Shown: one piece after another, positions 62,001-63,660 of the stretch
Layout of the letters: every line of letters starts with the position of its first letter
Numbering within the stretch: position 1 is the stretch's first letter
Assembly (NCBI GenBank): GCA_963513935.1
Contig: OY740774.1
Location: 29,035,949-29,099,948, forward strand
From: Aphrophora alni
Taxonomy: Eukaryota > Arthropoda > Insecta > Hemiptera > Aphrophoridae
Reading direction: 5' to 3'
DNA: 64,000 nt
Translations under genes and position numbers: made by a program
The notes under the pieces: generated by a model
Databases searched by the model: none
Told to the model about the DNA's origin: nothing
Seen by the model: only the letters and a program-made list of their open reading frames with translations

Positions 62001-63216
62001 ATTATCAATTTTTTTCCGTTTGACATATTTTTCTAAGAACTAGAATTTGAGCAAACCTTTCAGTGGAGGATTTCCTCCACCCTTTTTTATTTTTTATTTA
62101 ATATATACTTCACTTAGTTTTAGCAGTAATTTAGGTTGAATAAGGTCAAAATTAGGCTAGTTCACTAAATGGAGTATATTGGTGAAACATGGCAATCTTA
62201 TATTTTGTGCTCACTTGCTAAACATCCAGGTACTAAACCAGCAATAATCACAATATAAATCGAAATTAATTAAAATGCAGAAATAGGCCAAATCATTAGC
62301 CTCAGGTTACCAAATTTTGGTAATCAAAGACAGATTACAACTTACCCACATATATAAAAGTCAGGATTCATGTTAGCTGTCAAGTTTGAAGTGTTACTCG
62401 CACATATCTCAACATTTAGCAATACAGTCATAAAATGAATACATTACACAAATTAACTTGGGACTGTATGAAGAGCTGCTGACTTGTGCCCACTTGTTGG
62501 TCCAGGAATGGACTTATCTCTCTGAAGCCTGAAATGTGTCTTTTCTCAAATACTGAACTTTTAATTCACACTTTTGATGAGTATTATGTTCCCTTTACGC
62601 TGAGATGCACATGTTTAAAAATTGTTGTGTATTGCCATTAAGATTATGAAAGTTAACATGTTATGCAGATTGCCTAATCAATTAGTCTACATTAACTTAA
62701 TGTTTAGATTCGAAAGATCTTTGGTATTTTAAAACAAATGTCATTATAAGATTTAGTTTTAATTTCTCTTTGAATAGCATAAATTGAAAATGACTAATAT
62801 AAAATAACAAAAATAGTAATTATTATATTATTAACCCAACATAACCTCAATCACTTTCACTGATGTAAAGGTAAATCAGCTGACAAGTTTTATTAAAATG
62901 AATTCAATTACTCTGCTATTTACCATAAGCATACACTAATTAGTTATCAATAATAATGTTTTTCAGGTGACCATTGTGAAGAGGCTCTCCCACCACCTGA
63001 ATGTATCTGTCCGTCTCCTCAAGTCTGCGTCCCTCAGCAACCTCCTCCAGGATATCTCTGTCTGCCTCCTTTCTCAGGACCTCCATGCACAGTTAATCAC
63101 ACTTGTCCTCCGTCTATAACATCCAGCATCTACAGCATTACCTGGGAGGAATTAGTTGCCATCTGTATAGCTGTCACAACTATTATCTTCCTGGTCATCC
63201 TTTTCATTATCTACAG
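685..63216 (+). CDS. Fat-like giant cadherin, partial gene (32 exons; 21 cadherin repeats, EGF modules, TM helix)
   Basis: The spliced exons encode 21 tandem cadherin repeats with typical motifs: LDRE/LDYE in the middle of the repeat, ATDxDxGxNG loops, and DxNDNxPxF linkers. These are followed by a segment resembling the region after the last cadherin repeat of FAT1-3/Fat-like (LSQRKGLIRSLRAAL ... LDVLLVINGG), a CGCLNGATC-type EGF module, a second Cys-rich module and a transmembrane helix preceded by ITWEEL. Fat-like cadherins are planar-polarity and adhesion proteins of the plasma membrane; insect Fat-like/kugelei acts basally in epithelial migration (family knowledge). All exon phases match. 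The gene is open at both ends: the first exon here starts at phase 0 and the last ends at phase 2. No laminin-G domain was found, which is unusual for the group. Dachsous is less likely because it lacks EGF modules; Fat/FAT4 is a weaker alternative. No symbol is assigned because orthology needs a tree. Confidence 0.93.
2757..2965 (+). repeat. Dispersed repeat family A, copy 1
   Basis: It begins around cacttgtggaaacttcaatg, includes cacaacaaacactttatttgtaa and ends with gacaactgaagatgataactt and attgaaatatc. The same succession of motifs occurs near 15350-15560 and partly near 28745-28865 and 40708-40835. Probably a short non-autonomous mobile element. Confidence 0.55.
3711..3955 (+). CDS. Fat-like cadherin exon 2 (end R1, start R2)
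   Basis: Acceptor is attttttcag and the donor is gttagt. It enters at phase 2 and exits at phase 1. It completes R1 (VKDQGTPAKRN, linker VYDANDHTPEW) and begins R2 with LASDKDHGNNAALTYSIVSG. The next intron (3956-5123) shows only AT-rich sequence and a short ATT tract near 5060-5080. Confidence 0.93.
5124..5310 (+). CDS. Fat-like cadherin exon 3 (rest of R2)
   Basis: Acceptor is tgtttacag and the donor is gtaatt. Phase 1 in, phase 2 out. It encodes the second half of R2, with RELDLTSMAEYML and DGGDPPLSAS. The linker is reduced to MADNAPPRF, so the DxND acid pattern is incomplete. The next intron (5311-6153) holds a TA tract at 5714-5732 and nothing else recognised. Confidence 0.92.
5714..5732. 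repeat. TA microsatellite
   Basis: Uninterrupted TA repeat in intron 3. Confidence 0.9.
6154..6382 (+). CDS. Fat-like cadherin exon 4 (most of R3)
   Basis: Acceptor is ttacctttag and the donor is gtaagt. Phase 2 in, phase 0 out. It encodes the start of R3 (AELYESEPPGSIV) through SLDYEMTKVYNLSVTATNM. R3 lacks the usual DADxGxNG loop; the corresponding stretch reads EARSTSSLLFEII. The next intron is only 143 bp. Confidence 0.92.
6526..6778 (+). CDS. Fat-like cadherin exon 5 (end R3, start R4)
   Basis: Acceptor is gttactatag and the donor is gtaagt. Phase 0 in, phase 1 out. It closes R3 with the canonical linker LDRNDNPPHF. It opens R4 with YYGSVFEDAPIGS, then AQDADSQVNALLQYDI and FHIDSTTG. 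The next intron (6779-7974) holds only AT-rich sequence with a minor GCATTTA repeat near 7322-7346. Confidence 0.93.
7975..8195 (+). CDS. Fat-like cadherin exon 6 (end R4, start R5)
   Basis: Acceptor is ttgtttag and the donor is gtagtt. Phase 1 in, phase 0 out. It contains SLDYETMKSMNFSV and linker LDVNDCAPVF, then the first strand of R5. The next intron (8196-9775) holds a TA-rich patch right after the donor and a reverse-strand non-LTR remnant near 8880-9120. Confidence 0.92.
8880..9120 (-). pseudogene. Non-LTR retrotransposon remnant (C-terminal end)
   Basis: The reverse strand reads, across frames, LLKWLGLSKYRRW and then RRGNPKKRWKDDIVEDLKKM. This resembles the common tail of non-LTR retrotransposon ORF2 proteins (LRWFGHV...R.RGRPKKRWxDxVEEDLKKLG). 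The frame is broken, so it is a dead fragment. Confidence 0.5.
9776..9969 (+). CDS. Fat-like cadherin exon 7 (middle of R5)
   Basis: Acceptor is tacttttcag and the donor is gtaagt. Phase 0 in, phase 2 out. It encodes LNATDGDSS, YSLTSGNTDN and VVTDGRFKSQA. The usual LDRE motif is replaced by DTSRGSRSSPHK. The next intron (9970-12661) holds a complete hAT-type element, a TA tract and a poly-A run. Confidence 0.91.
10360..11455. mobile_element. hAT-type non-autonomous element with target-site duplication
   Basis: The element starts CAGTGGTTCCCAAC and ends GTTGGGAAACCCTG, 12 of 14 terminal positions matching in inverted orientation. It is flanked by an 8-bp duplication with one mismatch: cactaatt (10352-10359) and ctctaatt (11456-11463). 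CAGNGGTTCCCAA ends and an 8-bp duplication are typical of hAT elements. The GC-rich ends (ggtccgcggacccccggggg) stand out from the AT-rich intron. No transposase frame is visible over its 1,096 bp. Confidence 0.85.
11764..11789. repeat. TA microsatellite
   Basis: TA repeat in intron 7. Confidence 0.9.
11948..11973. repeat. Poly-A run
   Basis: About 26 consecutive A after tatcggt. It could be a retroelement tail, but no matching body was identified. Confidence 0.8.
12662..12929 (+). CDS. Fat-like cadherin exon 8 (end R5, most of R6)
   Basis: Acceptor is aatgtttcag and the donor is gttaga. Phase 2 in, phase 0 out. The R5-R6 linker is degenerate (RWERSSDSGLVF in place of DxNDNxPxF). R6 follows with GAVLENSTKPLTV and RFDRETQDHYQLIVQ, but has no DADxGxNG loop. 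The next intron (12930-15005) holds a small TA-flanked inverted-repeat element and a non-LTR remnant. Confidence 0.9.
13369..13696. mobile_element. Possible small Tigger/pogo-like inverted-repeat element
   Basis: The left end (CAGCAAGGTCACATTAATCTGAATA) and the reverse complement of the right end share TTAATCTGAATA. The interior repeats attcagattatcc/ggattatgg words. TA lies next to both ends. The outermost bases match poorly, so limits are approximate. Confidence 0.4.
13780..14340 (+). pseudogene. Non-LTR retrotransposon remnant (RNase H / C-terminal Cys-His region)
   Basis: Around 14080-14300 the + strand reads MFRLNTGLAGHLDKI, then CKFCNLQDSKLDEKHILC. This has the form of the RLxTGH...H...CxxCxxxxE(T/D)xxHxLxxC segment ending many non-LTR ORF2 proteins. 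The upstream part is interrupted by stops. A dead fragment within intron 8. Confidence 0.55.
15006..15161 (+). CDS. Fat-like cadherin exon 9 (end R6, start R7)
   Basis: This is a 52-codon exon, phase 0 on both sides, with no internal ATG-led frame long enough to stand out. The acceptor is tttattag and the donor gtaagc. It encodes VPVNVTVLDTNDNCPMF, completing R6, then YYAVVSVDAQKGDVITK, the first strand of R7. Phase and content fit exons 8 and 10 exactly. The next intron (15162-16257) holds a dispersed repeat copy near 15350-15560. Confidence 0.92.
15350..15560 (+). repeat. Dispersed repeat family A, copy 2
   Basis: Carries cacttgtagaaacttcaat, ttcacaataaacactttatttgta and gatgatgacgacttaatcattgaaac in the same order as copy 1 in intron 1. 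Confidence 0.55.
16258..16429 (+). CDS. Fat-like cadherin exon 10 (middle of R7)
   Basis: Acceptor is gtttaaattag and the donor is gtaatg. Phase 0 in, phase 1 out. It encodes the calcium-loop motif VDLDSGENGEVRYEL, then KTGEISLKQSLEAHKKDY and AAYDG. The next intron (16430-17266) is AT-rich with a short C-tract near 16885; nothing else seen. Confidence 0.92.
17267..17491 (+). CDS. Fat-like cadherin exon 11 (end R7, start R8)
   Basis: Acceptor is tttgtaaag and the donor is gtaata. Phase 1 in, phase 1 out. It closes R7 with a shortened, degenerate linker (VVDRSMPVF). It opens R8 (YTVSTPENVQIHS), whose calcium loop is also degenerate (KAESPLGRKLIYSI), and ends at FAVDFST. It is followed by the largest intron of the window (17492-25097). 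Confidence 0.91.
18445..18690 (+). mobile_element. tRNA-derived SINE-like unit
   Basis: tggtctaatgtctagtgg resembles a polymerase III A box and, 30 bp on, ggttccaggcttaatacc resembles a B box (GGTTCRANNCC). The unit continues in non-tRNA sequence with duplicated tacatcactacatcacta and ends in an AT-rich tail. No complete cloverleaf is evident, so it is not called a tRNA. Confidence 0.45.
20267..20290 (+). CDS. Candidate 24-nt cassette microexon inside intron 11
   Basis: A 24-nt stretch lies between a pyrimidine-rich acceptor (ttctgtcgttccgcag) and a strong donor (gtgagtat). With the phase-1 junction of exons 11 and 12 it would be in frame and change the joined peptide to include APDSNNGPC, placed between FAVDFST and VLYVVDELDYE. 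The exon 11-12 join is already complete without it, so if real it is optional. The stretch is short and this is a hypothesis. Confidence 0.25.
21485..22391. mobile_element. Non-autonomous pogo/Tigger-like element with minisatellite core
   Basis: Flanked by TA (21483-21484 and 22392-22393). It begins CAGTAGAACCTCTGTTAACC and ends with the near inverted complement GGTTAAGAGGGGTTCTACTG. TA duplication and a CAGTAGA-type terminus fit the pogo/Tigger branch of Tc1/mariner. The 907-bp body has no transposase; it contains a four-copy 75-bp repeat. Reverse-strand frames here are repeat artefacts. Confidence 0.8.
21596..21895. repeat. 75-bp minisatellite, 4 copies
   Basis: Units start at 21596, 21671, 21746 and 21821 with accaaagcggcggcgatatc and end at caccgcggc. 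It is GC-rich against an AT-rich background. Copies 1 and 2 are nearly identical; copies 3 and 4 share the gtcgatagcgg and ccattgtcgg variants. Confidence 0.95.
23041..24150 (+). pseudogene. Decayed mariner-type transposon
   Basis: The left end AGGTATATTCGTAAAGTAAGTACC resembles mariner termini. Near 23920-24010 the + strand shows remnants of the DLAPC(D) catalytic block (GDLAPCSF). Near 24020-24130 comes the usual C-terminus (SSQATTLYKESIR ... CLNIGGKYEEK-like) in broken frames. Many stops; no right terminus found. Confidence 0.55.
24872..24901. repeat. TA microsatellite
   Basis: TA repeat of about 30 bp shortly before exon 12. Confidence 0.9.
25098..25334 (+). CDS. Fat-like cadherin exon 12 (end R8, start R9)
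   Basis: Acceptor is ctatttccag and the donor is gtatgc. Phase 1 on both sides. It encodes ELDYETTQQYALTLRATD, linker TDVNDCPPEF and the start of R9 (VSEAAPFGSLVLKVTAKDNDT). The next intron (25335-27373) holds a decayed reverse-strand non-LTR fragment near 26130-26620. Confidence 0.93.
26130..26620 (-). pseudogene. Non-LTR retrotransposon remnant
   Basis: The reverse strand near 26340-26390 reads GGTCRFFQEEEEETSHHLL, resembling the C-terminal CRFCxEEEETSxHIL segment of RNase-H-bearing non-LTR elements. Flanking reverse-strand sequence (26400-26620) is in broken frames. Limits uncertain. Confidence 0.4.
27374..27574 (+). CDS. Fat-like cadherin exon 13 (rest of R9)
   Basis: Acceptor is ggttttcacag and the donor is gtatgt. 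Phase 1 on both sides. It encodes GVNSIIRYAL, FHVDPEDGSVYLKRSLDHEV and ARDTGTPNLSTS. The next intron (27575-28459) is AT-rich with nothing recognised. Confidence 0.93.
28460..28645 (+). CDS. Fat-like cadherin exon 14 (linker, first half R10)
   Basis: Acceptor is ttttttcaacag and the donor is gttagt. Phase 1 on both sides. It encodes the linker VIDMNDNAPKF and then R10 with SANDPDVGHLQYSIAAGN and FAIDAETG. The next intron is 237 bp and carries a partial dispersed-repeat copy. Confidence 0.93.
28745..28865 (+). repeat. Dispersed repeat family A, partial copy 3
   Basis: Carries ataactgaagatgatgacag and tcattgaaatatcatg, matching the right part of copies 1 and 2, within the 237-bp intron 14. Confidence 0.45.
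28883..29188 (+). CDS. Fat-like cadherin exon 15 (end R10, first half R11)
   Basis: Acceptor is ctgtttatag and the donor is gtaaag. Phase 1 on both sides. R10 here lacks LDRE (LHKLTELQAHTLNI) and ends in a degenerate linker (MISANQHSPTL). R11 begins KVLENMPAGTLVTQV with the loop ATDTDIGIYGQVTYSI. The next intron (29189-30353) is AT-rich, with nothing firmly identified. Confidence 0.92.
30354..30562 (+). CDS. Fat-like cadherin exon 16 (end R11, start R12)
   Basis: Acceptor is gtgtcgtag and the donor is gtaact. Phase 1 in, phase 0 out. It encodes RPLDREKRSLYELPVLATDG, linker GDVNDNHPQF and the first strand of R12. The next intron (30563-34907, 4.3 kb) holds a SINE-like unit near 33440-33610 and a dispersed-repeat copy near 34300-34560. 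The rest, including the more C-rich 31300-32500, shows nothing I recognise. Confidence 0.93.
33440..33610 (-). mobile_element. tRNA-derived SINE-like unit (reverse strand)
   Basis: The reverse strand reads gtcttagtcattgagaggctt (A-box-like) and, downstream, ggttgtcaatttgaatccca (B-box-like), followed by unrelated sequence. Spacing between boxes is larger than in a tRNA, so this is tentative. Confidence 0.35.
34300..34560 (+). repeat. Dispersed repeat family B, copy 1
   Basis: Contains ccctcaggggtt, ctagctggatctacagctct, tatcaggtctctctag and ctcttgttcttttcc, then gtctttattttatg. The same succession occurs near 46490-46680 and 57505-57780. Type unknown; no terminal structure identified. Confidence 0.6.
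34908..35052 (+). CDS. Fat-like cadherin exon 17 (middle of R12)
   Basis: Acceptor is ttggttatag and the donor is gtaaat. Phase 0 in, phase 1 out. It encodes VKATDIDEGTSAQIEFSM and FGINRHTGALVLLKSAVPC. The LDRE position is lost. The next intron is 352 bp with nothing of note. Confidence 0.91.
35405..35566 (+). CDS. Fat-like cadherin exon 18 (end R12, start R13)
   Basis: Acceptor is ttgttacag and the donor is gtaatg. Phase 1 on both sides. It encodes FFVRATDVGGPALHADV and a degenerate linker (MGPHDIPPLF), then FFISENAPT, the first strand of R13. The next intron (35567-38865) holds a reverse-strand RT remnant near 36120-36370, TA tracts at about 36724-36814 and 37398-37446, and an unidentified C-richer stretch at 37650-38640. 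Confidence 0.91.
36120..36370 (-). pseudogene. Non-LTR reverse transcriptase remnant
   Basis: The reverse strand near 36240-36340 reads LYMAPTWGDAIPHHIERE, resembling the YxAPVWG...LQxxQN(K/R)ALR block at the end of non-LTR reverse transcriptases. Frames are broken. Confidence 0.4.
36724..36814. repeat. Compound TA / TACCGTATATA microsatellite
   Basis: TA repeats interrupted four times by taccgtatata units, in intron 18. Confidence 0.9.
37398..37446. repeat. TA microsatellite
   Basis: TA repeat of about 49 bp in intron 18. Confidence 0.9.
37650..38640. other. Unidentified C-richer stretch of intron 18
   Basis: Relatively rich in C on the + strand, with many short open frames, none of which shows recognisable protein content. 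Possibly an old mobile element. Confidence 0.2.
38866..39174 (+). CDS. Fat-like cadherin exon 19 (rest of R13, start R14)
   Basis: Acceptor is ttttgttgcag and the donor is gtaaaa. Phase 1 on both sides. R13 has no DxDxGxN loop (KLGTEMPVAYRLIG) but keeps FNIDSSGQISLSEPLDRE. The linker LDTNDNTPQF is canonical. R14 starts VAENVQEGTSIFK. The next intron (39175-40363) holds a CA tract and a short mariner C-terminal remnant. Confidence 0.92.
39283..39341. repeat. CA microsatellite
   Basis: CA repeat with GC interruptions (cacgcgcac), just after exon 19. Confidence 0.9.
39460..39620 (+). pseudogene. Mariner transposase C-terminal fragment
   Basis: The + strand reads ESFYDERIQYLVSRYNKC and ends in a stop shortly after. 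This is close to the mariner C-terminus (FYDEGIQKLVxRYDKCL). Only the last 50 or so codons are visible. Confidence 0.6.
40364..40633 (+). CDS. Fat-like cadherin exon 20 (rest of R14, start R15)
   Basis: Acceptor is ctttgttaacag and the donor is gtattt. Phase 1 on both sides. I placed the start at 40364 because only this acceptor joins in frame to exon 19, giving KVHASDLDEGSNGEVRYSL. The open frame reaches upstream through a decoy acceptor at 40326 that would break the phase. The exon ends R14 with linker VDYNDNPPTF and starts R15. The next intron (40634-45799) is largely transposon and satellite. Confidence 0.92.
40708..40835. repeat. Dispersed repeat family A, partial copy 4
   Basis: Contains cacttttcacaacaacaaa, ttttaaagaccaaatcacc and atcttcagttgcaaagtaca. 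The middle part is the reverse complement of the caactgaagatgatgact motif of the other copies. Confidence 0.45.
40929..41008. repeat. TA microsatellite, about 80 bp
   Basis: Long uninterrupted TA repeat, about 265 bp before the pogo-like element. The reverse-strand frame across it is an artefact. Confidence 0.95.
41273..43411. mobile_element. Non-autonomous pogo/Tigger-like element expanded by minisatellite
   Basis: Flanked by TA (41271-41272 and 43412-43413). The terminal inverted repeats are perfect over 24 bp (CAGTAGACTCCCGTAAGTTC, then GGCC). A second, internal ctcgg/aagttcgg pair lies just inside. There is no transposase: nearly all of the 2,139 bp is a 78-bp minisatellite. TA target and CAGTAGA terminus fit the pogo/Tigger group, as for the element at 21485. 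The perfect termini suggest recent insertion. Confidence 0.88.
41357..43305. repeat. 78-bp minisatellite, about 25 copies
   Basis: The unit starts gcgcgccagccagacgcgac and ends cgatccttac. From 41590 to the end every unit is exactly 78 bp; the first three spacings are 75, 80 and 78. Main variants are ccatcc/ccagcc, gtgacc/gcgacc and cactacac/cacaacac. Because 78 is a multiple of three, more than one forward frame stays open for about 600 codons with a 26-residue repeat; this is not evidence for a protein. Confidence 0.95.
43617..44570 (+). pseudogene. Decayed mariner transposon (transposase pseudogene and 3' terminus)
   Basis: It starts IIRVLLAKGSSAAEIHCELC, then YGPARTNEGKVRKWC and a stop. 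Later blocks include CARVPKMLTDSRKS, SGVIFLHNNARPH (the usual D of HDNARPH is N) and PDLALNDYFLFLHLKKWL, all in different frames. The right end reads ttacttttggaatacgccttg followed by TA, a typical mariner terminus. No left terminus was found; the pogo-like element ends 206 bp upstream. Confidence 0.75.
45800..46060 (+). CDS. Fat-like cadherin exon 21 (most of R15)
   Basis: Acceptor is cccctgttacag and the donor is gttagt. Phase 1 on both sides. It encodes VKEDALAGTVVVQL, SVSDRDTELSSSVEYYI, RPLDRETQDKYFLTVQATD and ends inside the linker at LDAN. The next intron (46061-47294) holds one dispersed-repeat copy near 46490-46680. Confidence 0.93.
46490..46680 (+). repeat. Dispersed repeat family B, copy 2
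   Basis: Contains ttattaggtctctctataag, ctcttgttctcttttgatcc and agatctttattttat, in the same order as copies 1 and 3. Confidence 0.6.
47295..47465 (+). CDS. Fat-like cadherin exon 22 (linker, first half R16)
   Basis: Acceptor is tatatttcag and the donor is gtatga. Phase 1 on both sides. It completes the linker as LDANDEQPHC, then R16 with EIISEGVAPGYYILTV and AADADLDPKLKFYL. The next intron (47466-48999) holds a reverse-strand Tc1/mariner transposase fossil near 47740-48330. Confidence 0.92.
47740..48330 (-). pseudogene. Tc1/mariner transposase fossil (reverse strand)
   Basis: The reverse strand at about 47780-47880 reads YSPSMVPCDFSLLSKLKMPK, close to the YSPDLAPCDFFLFPKLKxPL catalytic block of mariner transposases (D replaced by S or M). 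Upstream on the same strand (48050-48250) are degenerate pieces. Termini not identified. Confidence 0.5.
49000..49239 (+). CDS. Fat-like cadherin exon 23 (rest of R16, start R17)
   Basis: Acceptor is tccttttcag and the donor is gtatgt. Phase 1 on both sides. It encodes RVLNREELSRYTLTAHVQD, linker SDINDNPPTF and the start of R17 (LPEDSPVGTLVTKMHATDADR). The next intron (49240-50842) holds a piggyBac-like remnant near 50069-50440 and a short fold-back fragment near 50740-50795. Confidence 0.93.
50069..50440 (+). pseudogene. piggyBac-like 5' remnant
   Basis: A TTAA (50069-50072) is followed by CCCACTGATAACC, the TTAA-CCC form of piggyBac termini. At 50217 a short frame starts MEQLIYTNVDKQL, and a later frame carries the acidic stretch LNENDGEISEDES, as often seen at the N-terminus of piggyBac transposases. 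No catalytic core or right end seen. Confidence 0.35.
50740..50795 (-). repeat. Fold-back family fragment
   Basis: aatgttgtgtattagttttt and atatacgcaaatg match the arm of the fold-back element copies in introns 27 and 30. Confidence 0.55.
50843..51229 (+). CDS. Fat-like cadherin exon 24 (rest of R17, first half R18)
   Basis: Acceptor is gtgattgcag. The donor is non-canonical: ACAG followed by gcaagt. It is phase 1 on both sides, and the GC donor is the only one that joins exon 25 correctly at the conserved ...TG position. It encodes SLDRETKPLYILSVKAVDQG, linker LDVNDNPPEF and R18 (IPESASIDTEVARVM, DTGLNAQIEYSILGGN). The next intron (51230-52478) shows nothing recognised. Confidence 0.92.
52479..52693 (+). 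CDS. Fat-like cadherin exon 25 (end R18, start R19)
   Basis: Acceptor is tctttttcag and the donor is gtaatt. Phase 1 in, phase 0 out. It encodes EPLDYERSHNYLITILATD, linker TDSNDNAPVF and the first strand of R19. The next intron (52694-53583) is AT-rich with nothing recognised. Confidence 0.94.
53584..53721 (+). CDS. Fat-like cadherin exon 26 (middle of R19)
   Basis: A 46-codon exon, phase 0 on both sides. The acceptor is tatttttacag and the donor gttagt. It encodes VTATDVDSGNNGKVGYTL, FSMDPNTGHITVARPLDREM. The frame happens to stay open into both flanking introns, but the domain match stops at the splice sites. The next intron (53722-54318) shows nothing of note. Confidence 0.93.
54319..54462 (+). 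CDS. Fat-like cadherin exon 27 (end R19, start R20)
   Basis: A 48-codon exon, phase 0 on both sides. The acceptor is ctttatctag and the donor gtgagg. It encodes YVLQVRATDFGVPQLSS, linker LDTNDNPPLF and the first strand of R20. The next intron (54463-56007) holds one copy of the fold-back element. Confidence 0.93.
55021..55572 (+). mobile_element. Fold-back (long inverted repeat) element, copy A
   Basis: The left arm (ggttagagcagacatttgta, acacaatgttttgagagtat, attatcaagtgataaacgt) is roughly the reverse complement of the right arm (gtttaacacttgatattggg, agtctcaaaatgttgtgtat). The arms are separated by a unique middle. The whole unit matches 59572-60125 in reverse orientation. No coding content; probably a MITE-like element. 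Limits approximate. Confidence 0.75.
56008..56259 (+). CDS. Fat-like cadherin exon 28 (most of R20)
   Basis: Acceptor is ttcattttgcag and the donor is gtaagt. Phase 0 on both sides. It encodes EDKLPGWPVSQLTVTDADIF, FRIEPDGTVRTAARLSY and VRVFDNGTPPLYSDTWVTVK. The LDRE motif is altered to LSYRLQD. The next intron (56260-57062) shows nothing of note. Confidence 0.92.
57063..57400 (+). CDS. Fat-like cadherin exon 29 (R21, last cadherin repeat)
   Basis: Acceptor is tttttaacag and the donor is gtaaat. Phase 0 in, phase 2 out. The R20-R21 linker is degenerate (IEESQFPPEV). R21 encodes LGRVTARDQDQYDSLVYSL, FTIDPRHGVLTA and NVSVSDGKFTSNAAV. No DxNDN linker follows, as expected for the last repeat. 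The next intron (57401-58434) holds a dispersed-repeat copy near 57505-57780. Confidence 0.92.
57505..57780 (+). repeat. Dispersed repeat family B, copy 3
   Basis: Contains cccctcaagggctt, tctagctggatctagacc, cctatcaggtctctattaac and ccttgttctcttctgacca, aligning with copies 1 and 2. It lies in intron 29; the open frame across it is not coding. Confidence 0.6.
58435..58585 (+). CDS. Fat-like cadherin exon 30 (Fat-specific membrane-proximal segment)
   Basis: Acceptor is gatattttacag and the donor is gttagt. Phase 2 in, phase 0 out. It encodes VTPHHFVLSQRKGLIRSL and VSIISVQAAG...LDVLLVING. This resembles the stretch that follows the last cadherin repeat in FAT1-3/Fat-like proteins and is the best evidence for the family. 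The next intron (58586-61574) holds the inverted fold-back copy and a direct repeat; the rest is AT-rich. Confidence 0.9.
59572..60125 (-). mobile_element. Fold-back element, copy B (inverted relative to copy A)
   Basis: The reverse complement aligns end to end with 55021-55572, for example gagctagtaatagctttatt and gaaccatat-side arm gtctgctctaaccatat. Similarity by eye is high. It lies in intron 30. Confidence 0.75.
60145..60231 (+). repeat. Dispersed direct repeat, copy 1
   Basis: Starts aaatgcagaaataggccaaa and ends aacttacccacatata; the matching copy lies at 62272-62357 in the next intron. Confidence 0.75.
61575..61785 (+). CDS. Fat-like cadherin exon 31 (end of Fat segment, EGF module)
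   Basis: Acceptor is cataccatag and the donor is gtagaa. Phase 0 in, phase 1 out. It begins GVDIASLNEALQMSGLSG and continues into an EGF-like module: CGCLNGATC, a long insertion, then LYCACNLGFAG, with the last Cys supplied by exon 32. The next intron (61786-62966) holds one direct-repeat copy at 62272-62357. I saw no laminin-G coding sequence in it. Confidence 0.9.
62272..62357 (+). repeat. Dispersed direct repeat, copy 2
   Basis: Same unit as 60145-60231 with a few substitutions (cattagcctcaggttaccaa against cgttatcctcaggttgtcaa). It lies in intron 31. Confidence 0.75.
62967..63216 (+). CDS. Fat-like cadherin exon 32 (end of EGF, Cys/Pro-rich module, transmembrane helix)
   Basis: Acceptor is gtttttcag and the donor is gtaaat. 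Phase 1 in, phase 2 out. It supplies the final EGF Cys (GDHCEE), then a short Cys/Pro-rich EGF-like module (CICPSPQVCV, PGYLCLPPFSGPPC). After ITWEEL comes a hydrophobic helix of about 20 residues (63152-63213) ending in an Arg that starts the cytoplasmic side. ITWEEL before the helix resembles the Fat-like membrane entry. The cytoplasmic exons lie beyond the window. The trailing 63217-64000 is intron with a fold-back fragment near 63575-63660. Confidence 0.92.
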
Positions 63217-63574
63217 GTAAATTATTCATTTCTTCTAAAGATGAACATGATTTCTATATTAAAATCATCTTTTTTAAATATTTTTCACACAATTCAACAT
63301 ACGAGTATTCCTAAAGTTATGGAAAGTAAAGAAGTATGTAACCGTATTTCCATAGAAGCCAAAGAAAGATTTGCTTTTACAAATAATTTAATAGCTGCTA
63401 AACTCTTTTACCAATTTAGTTTTGAGCATTTTTATGAAAGGCTACCATGCATCATTTGAAGTAAAAGAAACATGTAAAGTTTTTTTGGTTTTTGAGTTAT
63501 TTGATATTGATGGATTGGTCATATTATTAATTTTGTTTAATCGAACATTTGCCATCAAAATTATACCTTTATGT

Positions 63575-63660
63575 ATAGAAAATTAAAACACAATGTTTCG
63601 AGAGTATAAATCAACTCTTGTTATCAAATATGAAACTAGAACATAACATACCTAGCTAAT
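63575..63660 (+). repeat. Fold-back family half-copy
   Basis: acacaatgtttcgagagtat, aaatcaactcttgttatcaa and a following aaactag match the left arm of copy A. The rest of the element is not seen before the window ends. Confidence 0.55.
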
